From contig JAUILM010000028.1 of assembly GCA_030432855.1 (NCBI GenBank), forward strand, positions 1 to 17,880: DNA of 17,880 nucleotides, read 5' to 3'. Each line of letters opens with the position of its first letter. The stretch's first letter is position 1. Under the pieces are notes generated by a model. That model did not search any database and had not been told where the DNA came from. It worked only from the letters and a program-made list of their open reading frames with translations. The stretch comes from Bacteroidia bacterium. GTDB taxonomy: Bacteria; Bacteroidota; Bacteroidia; Chitinophagales; Saprospiraceae. Position numbers and translations under genes: made by a program. Shown here piece by piece: positions 1-6,706 of the stretch.

Positions 1-2
1 GT

Positions 3-143
3 TTCCTGAGACTAGAGGCACTTCCAAGGGAAAAGCAATGGGACGTATTTGATCAACTGATGGAGCTTGGAAGGCTTTCAGATCCCGTGATATATCCTAT
101 GAATAAATCTAAAATAAAAATTAGTCAATTGTTTTTGAGTTAA
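3..143 (+). CDS. C-terminal fragment of an upstream gene, function unknown
   Basis: An open frame enters from the window edge (first full codon at 3) and ends at TAA 141-143, giving 46 residues. The visible end contains the stretch REKQWDVFDQLMELGRL, which looks helical, then a basic tail (KSKIKI). It is too short to assign to a family. The strong intrinsic terminator that follows directly supports this being the true end of a gene and of an operon. The start and most of the protein lie outside the window. Confidence 0.55.
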   Translation, partial: FLRLEALPREKQWDVFDQLMELGRLSDPVIYPMNKSKIKISQLFLS

Positions 144-146
144 GTG

Positions 147-187
147 AAGCCGGACCGGTTTATGAGTTCGAATTGGTCCGGTTTTTT
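147..187 (+). terminator. Rho-independent terminator
   Basis: The perfect inverted repeat CCGGACC (150-156) and GGTCCGG (175-181) is extended on the outside by AAG/TTT pairing that includes one G-T pair. The loop is about 18 bases, and a run of six T (182-187) follows. It sits four bases after the stop of the upstream partial gene and closes that transcription unit. The following gene starts only 15 bases later, so its promoter either overlaps this element or it relies on read-through. Confidence 0.9.
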
Positions 188-201
188 AAAATCACCATCC
201 A

Positions 202-402
202 ATGAAAAGATTACCAGACATAGAATATCACAGAGAAGAAATAGAGACGGTTCTCCATGGGGCTGGCAAAGTGTCTGCCTACTGGAAGAAAAGATGTGAG
301 GCGGCAGAGAAAGTAATTAAATCCAGTGATTACTATGATGCGATGGGTGCAAAGAGTGAATGGAAATCAATTGTAAGTCTCGAAAAAGAATTTGTGAAAT
401 AA
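202..402 (+). CDS. small hypothetical protein (66 aa)
   Basis: This is a 66-residue, charged, probably all-helical protein with no recognised family. It begins with KRLPDIEYHREEIETVL and has a central YWKKRCEAAEKVI helix with one cysteine. The ATG at 202 follows the upstream terminator closely. The TAA stop (400-402) overlaps the next start as TAATG, which supports both being expressed. It is the first gene of the early cluster of small genes. Function unknown; helical early phage proteins of this size are often host-interaction or regulatory factors, but nothing here proves that. Confidence 0.6.
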   Translation: MKRLPDIEYHREEIETVLHGAGKVSAYWKKRCEAAEKVIKSSDYYDAMGAKSEWKSIVSLEKEFVK

Positions 403-743
403 TGAATATCATGAAAGTAAAAATTGAAGTAAGAAAAGATCATATTGATGCAGCCACAAAATGCGATTCAAGAAATTGTGCAATTGCAATTGCAGTCCGT
501 GATATATTTCCAGATGCAAACGTAGGGAGATTAAAAATGTTTCTTGCTTATAATATGTATACCGAGATTCAACTGCCTGATAGTGCAAGAGGTTTCATCA
601 GAAGTTTCGATGCATTCGGTCAAAAATGCAAGCCTTTTAATTTTGAAATTGATCTCTCAGATAAAGTGATAGACGCTTTATGCATGCCTGACTTATTAGA
701 CCTATTGAAAGATGTTGATAACATGGAATTGATAGAGGCATGA
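402..743 (+). CDS. conserved-looking phage hypothetical protein (113 aa)
   Basis: I chose the ATG at 402 because it overlaps the previous stop as TAATG; the ATG at 411 (MKVKIEV) is an almost equal alternative. The protein has an N-terminal beta strand, then DAATKCDSRNCAIAIAV, a block of the kind seen in small phage proteins with a paired-cysteine, alanine-rich helix. Further on come LPDSARGFIRSFDAFG and KPFNFEIDL. That order (Cys/Ala helix, 'LP..A..FI..FD', 'PF.F') resembles a small phage family of unknown function found in several host phyla; this resemblance is from memory. It ends in an ATGA overlap with the next gene. Confidence 0.65.
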   Translation: MNIMKVKIEVRKDHIDAATKCDSRNCAIAIAVRDIFPDANVGRLKMFLAYNMYTEIQLPDSARGFIRSFDAFGQKCKPFNFEIDLSDKVIDALCMPDLLDLLKDVDNMELIEA

Positions 744-838
744 AGACACTAATCAAAATAACGGATAGCCCCGGGTGGGTGTACATTCTTTTCTTAATCG
801 TCCTGTATTTCGCAGGGCAGGCAATTAGGTTGGTATGA
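740..838 (+). CDS. very short single-pass membrane protein (32 aa)
   Basis: A 32-codon frame starts at ATG 740, overlapping the previous stop as ATGA, and ends at TGA 836-838, where it again overlaps the next start. After a short polar N-terminus (MKTLIKITDSPG) comes one hydrophobic segment, WVYILFLIVLYFAG, then a short basic tail (QAIRLV). The double ATGA coupling on both sides is the main reason to call it a gene at this size. Function unknown; small inner-membrane peptides in early phage regions can be superinfection-exclusion or host-modulation factors, which is only a possibility here. Confidence 0.55.
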   Translation: MKTLIKITDSPGWVYILFLIVLYFAGQAIRLV

Positions 839-993
839 CCACAGTCATTTGCTTTTTTGGGTTCTGCTATTTGAAACATATAGGGTTTGATATACATGTT
901 GAAATATTTGAGAAGAAAGTGAAGACCCTAGCGATCATAATAATTCTTTTAATACCCGTACTGTACGGGAAAACTCGATTGAAAAATGACTGA
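835..993 (+). CDS. small membrane protein (52 aa)
   Basis: A 52-residue frame coupled to the preceding micro-gene (ATGA at 835) and overlapping the next gene by eight bases. The N-terminus is hydrophobic (TTVICFFGFCYL), the middle is amphipathic and charged (VEIFEKKVK), and a second hydrophobic run, TLAIIIILLIPVLY, precedes a basic tail ending KTRLKND. Two short membrane segments or one segment plus a membrane-associated helix would fit. No family recognised. It forms a pair with the upstream 32-residue membrane protein, and both lie in the early small-gene cluster. Confidence 0.55.
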   Translation: MTTVICFFGFCYLKHIGFDIHVEIFEKKVKTLAIIIILLIPVLYGKTRLKND

Positions 994-1264
994 GCAACAG
1001 CAAAAAAATCTATCAATGTTTATTACAACATTCGACCTGGTAGAGATCCCAGACCCTATGTACGACAAAATGAAACCTGTTGCAGCAATGTTTGAAAAGG
1101 GGATACGATATACCACGCAAATGATTTTTGACATGCTCGCTAAAAAATACAGGAAATCCCTCTGGAGCAATCAAGAGTGGTACCCTAAAGCCAATAAAGC
1201 AATGGACCTCCTGCTCTACTATGATTTTCTGGAATATCGTGAAGGATATTATTATCGTTATTGA
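986..1264 (+). CDS. hypothetical protein, possibly winged-helix-like (92 aa)
   Basis: A 92-residue protein starting at ATG 986, overlapping the previous gene by eight bases. The N-terminal third (QQKNLSMFITTFDLVEIP) is followed by helices MFDMLAKKY-like in the middle and WYPKANKAMDLLLYYDFLEY. It ends with a strand-turn-strand, EYREGYYYRY, a layout seen in winged-helix proteins in which a recognition-like helix precedes a small beta hairpin. This is only a reading of the pattern; no DNA-binding family can be named. It is the last gene before the non-coding gap that precedes the nuclease gene. Confidence 0.6.
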   Translation: MTEQQQKNLSMFITTFDLVEIPDPMYDKMKPVAAMFEKGIRYTTQMIFDMLAKKYRKSLWSNQEWYPKANKAMDLLLYYDFLEYREGYYYRY

Positions 1265-1277
1265 TAACTTATTTTTT

Positions 1278-1297
1278 TGTGTGGAAAATACCACGCA
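1278..1297 (+). other. short hairpin between the small-gene cluster and the nuclease gene
   Basis: TGTGTGG (1278-1284) and CCACGCA (1291-1297) can pair over seven positions with one G-T pair and a six-base A-rich loop. A T run precedes it (1272-1278) and ATTTT follows. It could be a weak terminator for the small-gene cluster or an operator-like element in the 75-base gap before 1340. The 3' T tract is too short to call a proper intrinsic terminator. Confidence 0.3.
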
Positions 1298-1339
1298 TTT
1301 TCACTCGCCCCAATCTTTATTTCTAAATAATATTGATAC

Positions 1340-2146
1340 ATGCTTAAACGAACCGATAAATACGGGGAGAATAGATTCTACTACGATACAGAGACTGGTA
1401 AGTTCTATATCTCTGCCACTTCTTTTTGTAAGATGGTCCTTCCGGAAAATAAATACCTCACCAAGTGGAAACAGGAACTGGGTGAGTTTGAGGCGAATCG
1501 AAGGGCTAAGATGGCAGCACATTACGGAACGTTGATGCATGAATTGATTGAGCAATTCCTTGAACACAAAACACTGGAGCGTCTTGATATAGAACTTGCA
1601 ACAGGCAATTACATAAATGCATATAGTGTCGATGCAGATGAAAATAAATGGATAAAAGATTTGACAAACGACCTCCTGGCCTTCGCTCAATTCGCCTACG
1701 ATCGGGAATTAGAAGTATATGCCACTGAGCAATGGATGAAGCGAGATATTACCCCCACTTCGGGTATTGCCGGGACGCTGGATTTTCAGGGTTCTATCAA
1801 ATGGCGTAAAGGTCGGCAAGATGTGATCATTGATTTTAAATCAGGTCGTAATGGATTTTATGCGGCCTCCGAATTGCAACTACACCTATACAAGCAGATC
1901 TTGGGAAAGGATGTGATGTTGTTTAATTGGTCCCCTAAGCGATGGGAAACCGAACCTACCTATAATTTTAAAAATCAGACAGACTCGAAGATGGGGCAGA
2001 AATTAGAGCACTATATCGAGATCTCCAAAATAGAGGGAATGTTTGAATCAAAAGCCCGGAATATTCACTTTAAAAATTTGACCCTAGGAAGACAACCCGT
2101 GTTTGAAGTAAAAATGTTGAAGGATTTAATGGAGATGGAATTATGA
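1340..2146 (+). CDS. PD-(D/E)XK exonuclease, RecB/Cas4-like
   Basis: This is a 268-residue nuclease of the RecB-like PD-(D/E)XK superfamily (PDDEXK_1/Cas4-type), a metal-dependent DNA exonuclease probably used in replication or recombination of phage DNA. The motifs appear in the usual order: HYGTLMHELIE with His67, GIAGTLDF with Asp148, VIIDFKSG with Asp165 and Lys167, and the trailing ELQLHLY motif with Gln180 and Tyr184. No C-terminal Fe-S cysteine triplet is visible, which argues against a true Cas4. The ATG at 1340 fits the N-terminal strand pattern. The stop overlaps the methyltransferase start as ATGA, so the two are translated together. It may act as an alkaline-exonuclease analogue; no annealing partner is recognised next to it. 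Confidence 0.85.
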   Translation: MLKRTDKYGENRFYYDTETGKFYISATSFCKMVLPENKYLTKWKQELGEFEANRRAKMAAHYGTLMHELIEQFLEHKTLERLDIELATGNYINAYSVDADENKWIKDLTNDLLAFAQFAYDRELEVYATEQWMKRDITPTSGIAGTLDFQGSIKWRKGRQDVIIDFKSGRNGFYAASELQLHLYKQILGKDVMLFNWSPKRWETEPTYNFKNQTDSKMGQKLEHYIEISKIEGMFESKARNIHFKNLTLGRQPVFEVKMLKDLMEMEL

Positions 2147-2823
2147 TTGATGGCATAAGATGCAGTGACGTAATAGACCTAGTAGACATCAAGCAGCCAG
2201 TCAGCGAAGTATACCTGATTGATTGCATTGAAGGGATGAAACACTACCCGGATAAGTATTTTGATTTGGCGGTAGTGGACCCTCCCTATGGTTTAAAGTA
2301 CGATGCCATCAACCTTGTTGATGGCAGGACAAATAAAGCTAAAAGATTTAGTAAAAAGTCTGATTGGAATGTTGCTCCATCGGATCAATACTTTATCGAA
2401 TTGTATAGAGTAAGTAGGAATAGAATCATTTGGGGTGGTAATTATTTTTCAATCACAGGCGGTGTGATCGTTTGGCAAAAGAACGGAACTGCTTTTGGTG
2501 AGGGTGAAATAGCAATATGTTCAACTCATAATTCAGTTAGATTTTTTGAATATACCTGGAATGGGATGATACAAGAAAACATGAAAGAAAAAGAAATCCG
2601 TATTCATCCAACTCAAAAGCCAGTAGCATTATACGACTGGATTTTCAAGAACTACGCAGATCCGGGACAAAAGATACTAGACACCCATTTAGGCTCGGGA
2701 TCCTCACGTATAGCCGCAAATAAGGCAGGATTAGACTTTGTAGGGTTCGAGATCGACGAAGACTACTTTAATGATAGTGAGGAACGATTCAAGAATTTTG
2801 TACGACAAACCAGATTATTTTGA
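2143..2823 (+). CDS. phage DNA methyltransferase, beta class (N6-adenine/N4-cytosine type)
   Basis: This is a 226-residue SAM-dependent amino-methyltransferase of the N6_N4_Mtase family. Catalytic motif IV is DPPYG at residues 46-50. It precedes the SAM-binding motif I, LDTHLGSGSS (179-188), which in beta-class enzymes is usually DPFxGSGT. HPTQKP (155-160) and GFEID (201-205) are further family signatures. It is short, with little room for a target-recognition domain, as is common for phage orphan methylases that protect DNA from host restriction. It is coupled to the upstream nuclease by ATGA, and its stop overlaps the TTG start of the primase-helicase. The target sequence cannot be read from the protein. 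Confidence 0.88.
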   Translation: MIDGIRCSDVIDLVDIKQPVSEVYLIDCIEGMKHYPDKYFDLAVVDPPYGLKYDAINLVDGRTNKAKRFSKKSDWNVAPSDQYFIELYRVSRNRIIWGGNYFSITGGVIVWQKNGTAFGEGEIAICSTHNSVRFFEYTWNGMIQENMKEKEIRIHPTQKPVALYDWIFKNYADPGQKILDTHLGSGSSRIAANKAGLDFVGFEIDEDYFNDSEERFKNFVRQTRLF

Positions 2824-4868
2824 ACTCAATCCAGGTACAACAATTTATGAATGCGGGATATTCATTTATCCCATGTGGGACCGATGCGAGGCCCTGGGTA
2901 GAGTCCTGGGAGGAATACCAATACCAGCGACCAGAACCGGATGATATAGCCTCTATGCCATTCCTTGATGCTCCCAACGTGGCGATCATTGCCGGGGAAG
3001 TGTCTGGTGGTGTGGAATGCCTGGACTTTGATATTAAGAATGATCCCAAAGGCTCCATATGGGAGGAATTTGGAACCGCTGTCCGTGAAAAAAAAATCAC
3101 AGACATATTACGGAAAACGACCATACAGGAGACAAAATCCGGAGGGTATCATGTCATTTATAAATGCAACAAGGTTGGAAGGAATGAAGTACTGGCGAAG
3201 CCCGCAATGGGGAATAAACCAATTATTGAAACTCGCGCGAATGGTGGGTACTTCCTGGTACATCCTTCCCACCGGTATACACTCCTGCAGGGATCGATTC
3301 TCAGCATTAATGAAATCACCCCTGAAGAGCGTGAACAGATTATTGAGGTTTGTAAATCGCTGAACCGACAACCGGAAACAGAAACTATTAAACCGAAAAG
3401 CACCACACAGCCGAAAAAGAGATTGCATAAGACAGTAGAGAAAATAGTTCAGCAGCTCGAAAATGCAAAAGTCGATATTACTGCTGACTATCATTCGTGG
3501 GTTAAGGTAGGTCATGGACTCGCCCATCATTTTGGGGAAGATGGGCGGTCCTTTTTTCATCGAGTGAGTCAGTTTCATCCTGATTATTCGATGGATGATA
3601 CCAATAAGAAGTATGACAACTTAATCCTGCAGAAGTACAAACGGAAGCAGGCTACAATTAAATCATTCTTTGCCATTGCCCGGGATTATGGGGTAGATAT
3701 TTCCGATCCGGATGATGAAGATGTTGGACCCGTAGAAAAATGGGTGGTCGCTCAGGCTTTACGATGGAACCAGGTGACCAATAAAATAGAAGATCAATAT
3801 GGTGAGCCTGTGGATGATTTTACCCTGAATGGTATGTGGATGAAGTGCCGCAGAGAAACCGGTACGAAGGTGTCCAGGCAAATTTTTGATGCTACGGTAT
3901 TTAATTATGAGTTCATTCAGTCGTACAACCCCATCACGGAGTACATGGATTCCTTAATGATTCGGGATTATCCAGGTAACCCATTGCAGGTGTTTTTATC
4001 GCATTTGGAGCTAAAAGATAAGCGATGGGCACCTTTTATTCATAAGTGGTTGCTTTCTGTGGTGGCTTCCGCATACGGCCATACGAGTGAGCTGGTGTTG
4101 GTTTTTATGGGTCCGCAGAACAATGGTAAGACTGAATTTTTTAGACGGTTATTCCCAAAGGCGTTGCGACCATACTACGCTGAAGATAAACTCGATCATG
4201 GCAAGGATAGCGACATACTGATGACTCAGAAGCTCATCATTATGGATGACGAGTTTGGGGGTAAATCCAAAAAAGATGCCCGCCATTTTAAGGCGATGGC
4301 CTCTAAGAAGGTGTTGTCTGTCAGGATGCCCTACGGCCGTGTGTCGAAAGATTTAACCCGCCTCGCGGTCTTATGTGGGTCTACCAACAATACAGACATT
4401 GTGAATGATAATACCGGTAACCGGAGGATATTACCAGTCGAGGTATTGACCCGAGACTTTAAGGTAGGTGATAGTGTAAATAGGGAGGATTTATGGGCAC
4501 AGCTGGTGCAAGAATATTTTGCCATAGAGGATGATTTTGGATGGAAATTAACCTCTGAACAGCATCAGTTTTTGAAGGATTCTTCCGAGGACTACCAGGC
4601 GGTGAATAGTGAGCGGGAAATGCTTGTAAAGTACTTTAAAAAGGGAGATAAAACGGACAAGTTTTTGACGGCCTCAGAGATCGCTGATAAGATCATAAAA
4701 AGGCATCCATCGATGCGTATTTGGCCGGTCAAAATGGGCCAGGAATTGACGCAATTGGGGTATGAAAGAGGTACGCAGAGAATCAATGGGATGCCATTGA
4801 AAGGATACTATGTGGTAGAGCGAAATTTTAATGAAAATGGAGAAGAAGTTGAGAACCTACCATTCTAA
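2820..4868 (+). CDS. primase-helicase: prim-pol N-terminus plus VirE-type ATPase
   Basis: A 682-residue replication protein. The N-terminal prim-pol (archaeo-eukaryotic primase) domain shows the catalytic pair in CLDFDIKND (Asp69, Asp71), a GGYHVIY motif (His111) and an ETRANGGYF strand. A PriCT-2-like linker follows (about 221-270: YHSWVKVGHGLAHHF). A P-loop domain of the VirE/SF3-like type follows, with Walker A GPQNNGKT (431-438), Walker B LIIMDDEF (472-479), GSTNN (520-524) and GNRRILPV with likely arginine finger(s). It should synthesise primers and unwind DNA at the phage fork. The TTG start at 2820 is preferred over ATG 2847 because it completes the helix before GYSFIPCG and overlaps the methylase stop. 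The C-terminus ends EEVENLPF, like an SSB tip. Confidence 0.9.
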   Translation: MNSIQVQQFMNAGYSFIPCGTDARPWVESWEEYQYQRPEPDDIASMPFLDAPNVAIIAGEVSGGVECLDFDIKNDPKGSIWEEFGTAVREKKITDILRKTTIQETKSGGYHVIYKCNKVGRNEVLAKPAMGNKPIIETRANGGYFLVHPSHRYTLLQGSILSINEITPEEREQIIEVCKSLNRQPETETIKPKSTTQPKKRLHKTVEKIVQQLENAKVDITADYHSWVKVGHGLAHHFGEDGRSFFHRVSQFHPDYSMDDTNKKYDNLILQKYKRKQATIKSFFAIARDYGVDISDPDDEDVGPVEKWVVAQALRWNQVTNKIEDQYGEPVDDFTLNGMWMKCRRETGTKVSRQIFDATVFNYEFIQSYNPITEYMDSLMIRDYPGNPLQVFLSHLELKDKRWAPFIHKWLLSVVASAYGHTSELVLVFMGPQNNGKTEFFRRLFPKALRPYYAEDKLDHGKDSDILMTQKLIIMDDEFGGKSKKDARHFKAMASKKVLSVRMPYGRVSKDLTRLAVLCGSTNNTDIVNDNTGNRRILPVEVLTRDFKVGDSVNREDLWAQLVQEYFAIEDDFGWKLTSEQHQFLKDSSEDYQAVNSEREMLVKYFKKGDKTDKFLTASEIADKIIKRHPSMRIWPVKMGQELTQLGYERGTQRINGMPLKGYYVVERNFNENGEEVENLPF

Positions 4869-5167
4869 GGTGTAGTAGGCTTCATGGCATTATTATCCGA
4901 CAACAAACGGTTACAAACGGATAAACGTAGTATGTAGTAAGCAATGTAGTAGCTAAAAAAAATCACTTACTACATCGTAACTCGCTGATTATCAATAGGT
5001 GGAATAATATTGTAGTAAGTAGTAAGTAAATAATACAAGTATAATATATAGTTAATAAAGGGTTGTTAATGTGTTTTTTGAAAAGTGGTTTTTACTACTA
5101 CTACACTTACTACACCCTTATTGGCAGTCAAAAAATCAGATTATTCATCAATTTAAAATCAATAAAA
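4869..5167 (+). repeat. non-coding segment with iteron-like TGTAGTAAG repeats; candidate origin
   Basis: This is the largest gene-free stretch (299 bases), between the primase-helicase and the probable SSB. The 9-mer TGTAGTAAG or close variants occur in direct orientation at 4871, 4933, 4945 (8 of the bases) and 5011, with a tandem partial copy at 5020-5026. Inverted copies (CTTACTACA) lie at 4966-4974 and 5106-5114, with a CTACTACTACA variant at 5095-5105. A second direct repeat, ACAAACGG, occurs at 4903 and 4913. A very AT-rich tract lies around 5026-5056. Iterons plus an AT-rich tract beside replication genes are typical of origins, though an operator array is also possible. I see no clear promoter consensus in it. 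Confidence 0.55.
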
Positions 5168-5794
5168 ATGGGTGCAGAAAACAGAAATACCCGGAAGATT
5201 TATTACCAAACTTATGGTGCTGCGTTCATCCGCAGATGCATGAAAGAAAACCCCGATGCCGTGAAGCGAATTAACAAGAAAGGAGATGCAGTATATGAGC
5301 TACATTTCAACACCCTTTCAGGGTACATCACCGGCATTGAAATTACTAAGCATGAGCAGTATGGTGACCGCCTGGAAATTCACTTTCTGGATGGTGATGA
5401 ATCATTCATTCTTACCATGTCTGCCACATCATCCCATGCCTTTAATTTTTATCGCAGGATGGAGGCCATCGACTACAGCAAAAAAGTGGTCCTAATGATG
5501 TGGGAATACGAGAACCCCTTCATGGCAGTAACACAAGGTCCAGAAGGGAACGAAAGCCTACTGAGTTCCAAATACAGCAAAGAGGAAATACCGGAGTGGA
5601 AGCAAGTGAGCATCAATGGAAATGTTCTATGGGACAAATCGGATGCCCTGAATTTCTTCAAACCGAAAATAGCCTCTGTAATGACCGATATTGGACTGCA
5701 CGGTAATACACCAAAGCCAAATCGGAATAATCGCGTGGAACGTCCCGATACGGTCGAGGTAGAAGAATTAGGCAAAGACGATTTACCATTTTAG
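5168..5794 (+). CDS. probable single-stranded DNA-binding protein (SSB-type acidic tip)
   Basis: This 208-residue protein starts at ATG 5168, preceded by an A-rich leader. The in-frame extension back to 5063 runs through the repeat region and is rejected. The body is beta-rich with aromatic strands (GDAVYELHFNTL, RLEIHFLDGDESF, KKVVLMMWEYENPF). A disordered, basic and Pro/Asn-rich segment (about 178-193) follows, then an acidic tail ending GKDDLPF. The combination of a folded domain, a disordered linker and an acidic tip ending in Pro-Phe is the hallmark of bacterial SSB proteins, whose tip binds partner enzymes. I do not recognise the core as a canonical OB-fold SSB, so the role rests on the tail and on the position between primase-helicase and nuclease. 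Confidence 0.6.
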   Translation: MGAENRNTRKIYYQTYGAAFIRRCMKENPDAVKRINKKGDAVYELHFNTLSGYITGIEITKHEQYGDRLEIHFLDGDESFILTMSATSSHAFNFYRRMEAIDYSKKVVLMMWEYENPFMAVTQGPEGNESLLSSKYSKEEIPEWKQVSINGNVLWDKSDALNFFKPKIASVMTDIGLHGNTPKPNRNNRVERPDTVEVEELGKDDLPF

Positions 5795-5796
5795 GC

Positions 5797-6204
5797 ATGT
5801 GGAACGATATAGAGTACAATTTTAAACACTACGGTAAAAAGAATAAGTATTCTGGCAAGGAATCCTCATTACAGTCAGCTTGTTACAAGTTATGTTTGAG
5901 GATTCCAGCTCGTCCACTGGTTTTCCATGTCCCTAACCAAAGGCAGCAATCAAAGGCAATGGGTAACATTTGGAAAGCCCAGGGCGTGGTAGCTGGCATC
6001 CCGGATCTCATAATTGCGCATTCTGAGCAAGGATATAACGGTCTGGTGGCAGAATTAAAGGTCAAAGGTGGATCACTCCAGGATCATCAAAAATATGTTC
6101 TTGGATGGTTTGAGCGGGAAGGATGGAAGGCAGGGGTTGTGTGGTCTGTCGATGGCATGAAGGATTTGATAAATGAGTATTATGGAAGGGAAGTATTTAA
6201 ATAA
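5797..6204 (+). CDS. VRR-NUC domain nuclease
   Basis: This is a 135-residue stand-alone VRR-NUC nuclease of the PD-(D/E)XK superfamily. Visible motifs are an early KESSLQ helix (Glu22, Gln26), GIPDLIIA with Asp70, and VAELKVKGG with the catalytic Glu87-x-Lys89 pair. These are followed by LQDHQKYVLGWFEREGWKAGVVWS, the signature helix and strand of the family. Small phage VRR-NUC proteins are thought to cut branched or structured DNA; related enzymes act on flaps and Holliday junctions. It starts two bases after the stop of the probable SSB, so it shares that transcript and probably works in replication or recombination intermediates. Confidence 0.88.
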   Translation: MWNDIEYNFKHYGKKNKYSGKESSLQSACYKLCLRIPARPLVFHVPNQRQQSKAMGNIWKAQGVVAGIPDLIIAHSEQGYNGLVAELKVKGGSLQDHQKYVLGWFEREGWKAGVVWSVDGMKDLINEYYGREVFK

Positions 6205-6278
6205 TCTGTGCAAGTGTGGGCACGAGATAGTATTTAAGTATAGTGCTATATTCAACAAAGAATTTCAAACGAGGTAAA

Positions 6279-6515
6279 ATGGGACTAACAGTTTCAGACA
6301 TCAGGAAGATATATTATTCAGAATGCATACACCGTGGCATGACACATGAGGAGGTGCTTGAATTGATACCAGAGAAGAACAGGGATCAATTCTTGGAAGA
6401 CATTCAAAAGTCGGACATAGGAAGCCATTTCGGGATCAAAGACCGGTGGTTTTATGCGGTCCTGATTGGTGCTTTTGTGGTGATGGTATTGAGTATAATT
6501 ATTGCAGTATGGTAG
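6279..6515 (+). CDS. small C-terminal tail-anchored membrane protein (78 aa)
   Basis: The chosen start is ATG 6279, preceded by GAGG at close distance; a GTG 36 bases upstream would add a non-conserved-looking extension. The soluble N-terminal part is helical (LTVSDIRKIYYSE, THEEVLELI, RDQFLEDIQKSD). It is followed by a single C-terminal membrane segment, WFYAVLIGAFVVMVLSIIIAVW, which ends at the stop codon. Function unknown. The topology places the helical head in the cytoplasm. The end overlaps the next gene by seven bases. Confidence 0.6.
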   Translation: MGLTVSDIRKIYYSECIHRGMTHEEVLELIPEKNRDQFLEDIQKSDIGSHFGIKDRWFYAVLIGAFVVMVLSIIIAVW

Positions 6516-6706
6516 ACTTAAGAAAAACAGCCGCAGACATCCTGTATAATCAGCTACAGAATGATGAGATAGCATGTTGCAGGGATGAAGATCCAGAATG
6601 TCACTACACAGACTATATCGATGACCATTATCATAGATTTCAAGAATCTGCCGTTAAGGCTATGATTGAATTTGCATTACACTATGCAATGAACACATCA
6701 AAATAA
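6509..6706 (+). CDS. small cysteine-containing hypothetical protein (65 aa)
   Basis: ATG 6509 is chosen because it overlaps the preceding stop; a longer upstream start would run through the membrane gene in another frame. The protein has an N-terminal helix (RKTAADILYNQL), then IACCRDEDPEC followed by His and Asp residues (HYTDYIDDHYHRF), and a final helix (AVKAMIEFALHYAM). The clustered Cys/His/Asp residues could bind a metal. The bases coding for EDPEC are identical over 16 nt to a stretch in the HNH gene downstream (8348-8363). It is the last gene before the candidate promoter of the Tat cassette. Confidence 0.55.
   Translation: MVDLRKTAADILYNQLQNDEIACCRDEDPECHYTDYIDDHYHRFQESAVKAMIEFALHYAMNTSK

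Noticed and set aside
1013..1690. Long minus-strand frames opposite the small genes and the nuclease gene
   Set aside because: They lie opposite well-supported + strand genes with recognisable motifs and have no domain-like content of their own.
1340..2146. Cas4 and hence a CRISPR-related function for the RecB-like nuclease
   Set aside because: No iron-sulfur cysteine cluster and no CRISPR repeats or other cas genes in the window; a phage recombination nuclease is the simpler reading.
5063..5167. Upstream extension of the probable SSB gene back to 5063
   Set aside because: It translates the TGTAGTAAG/CTTACTACA repeats into Tyr/Leu-rich residues and ignores the well-placed ATG at 5168 with its A-rich leader.
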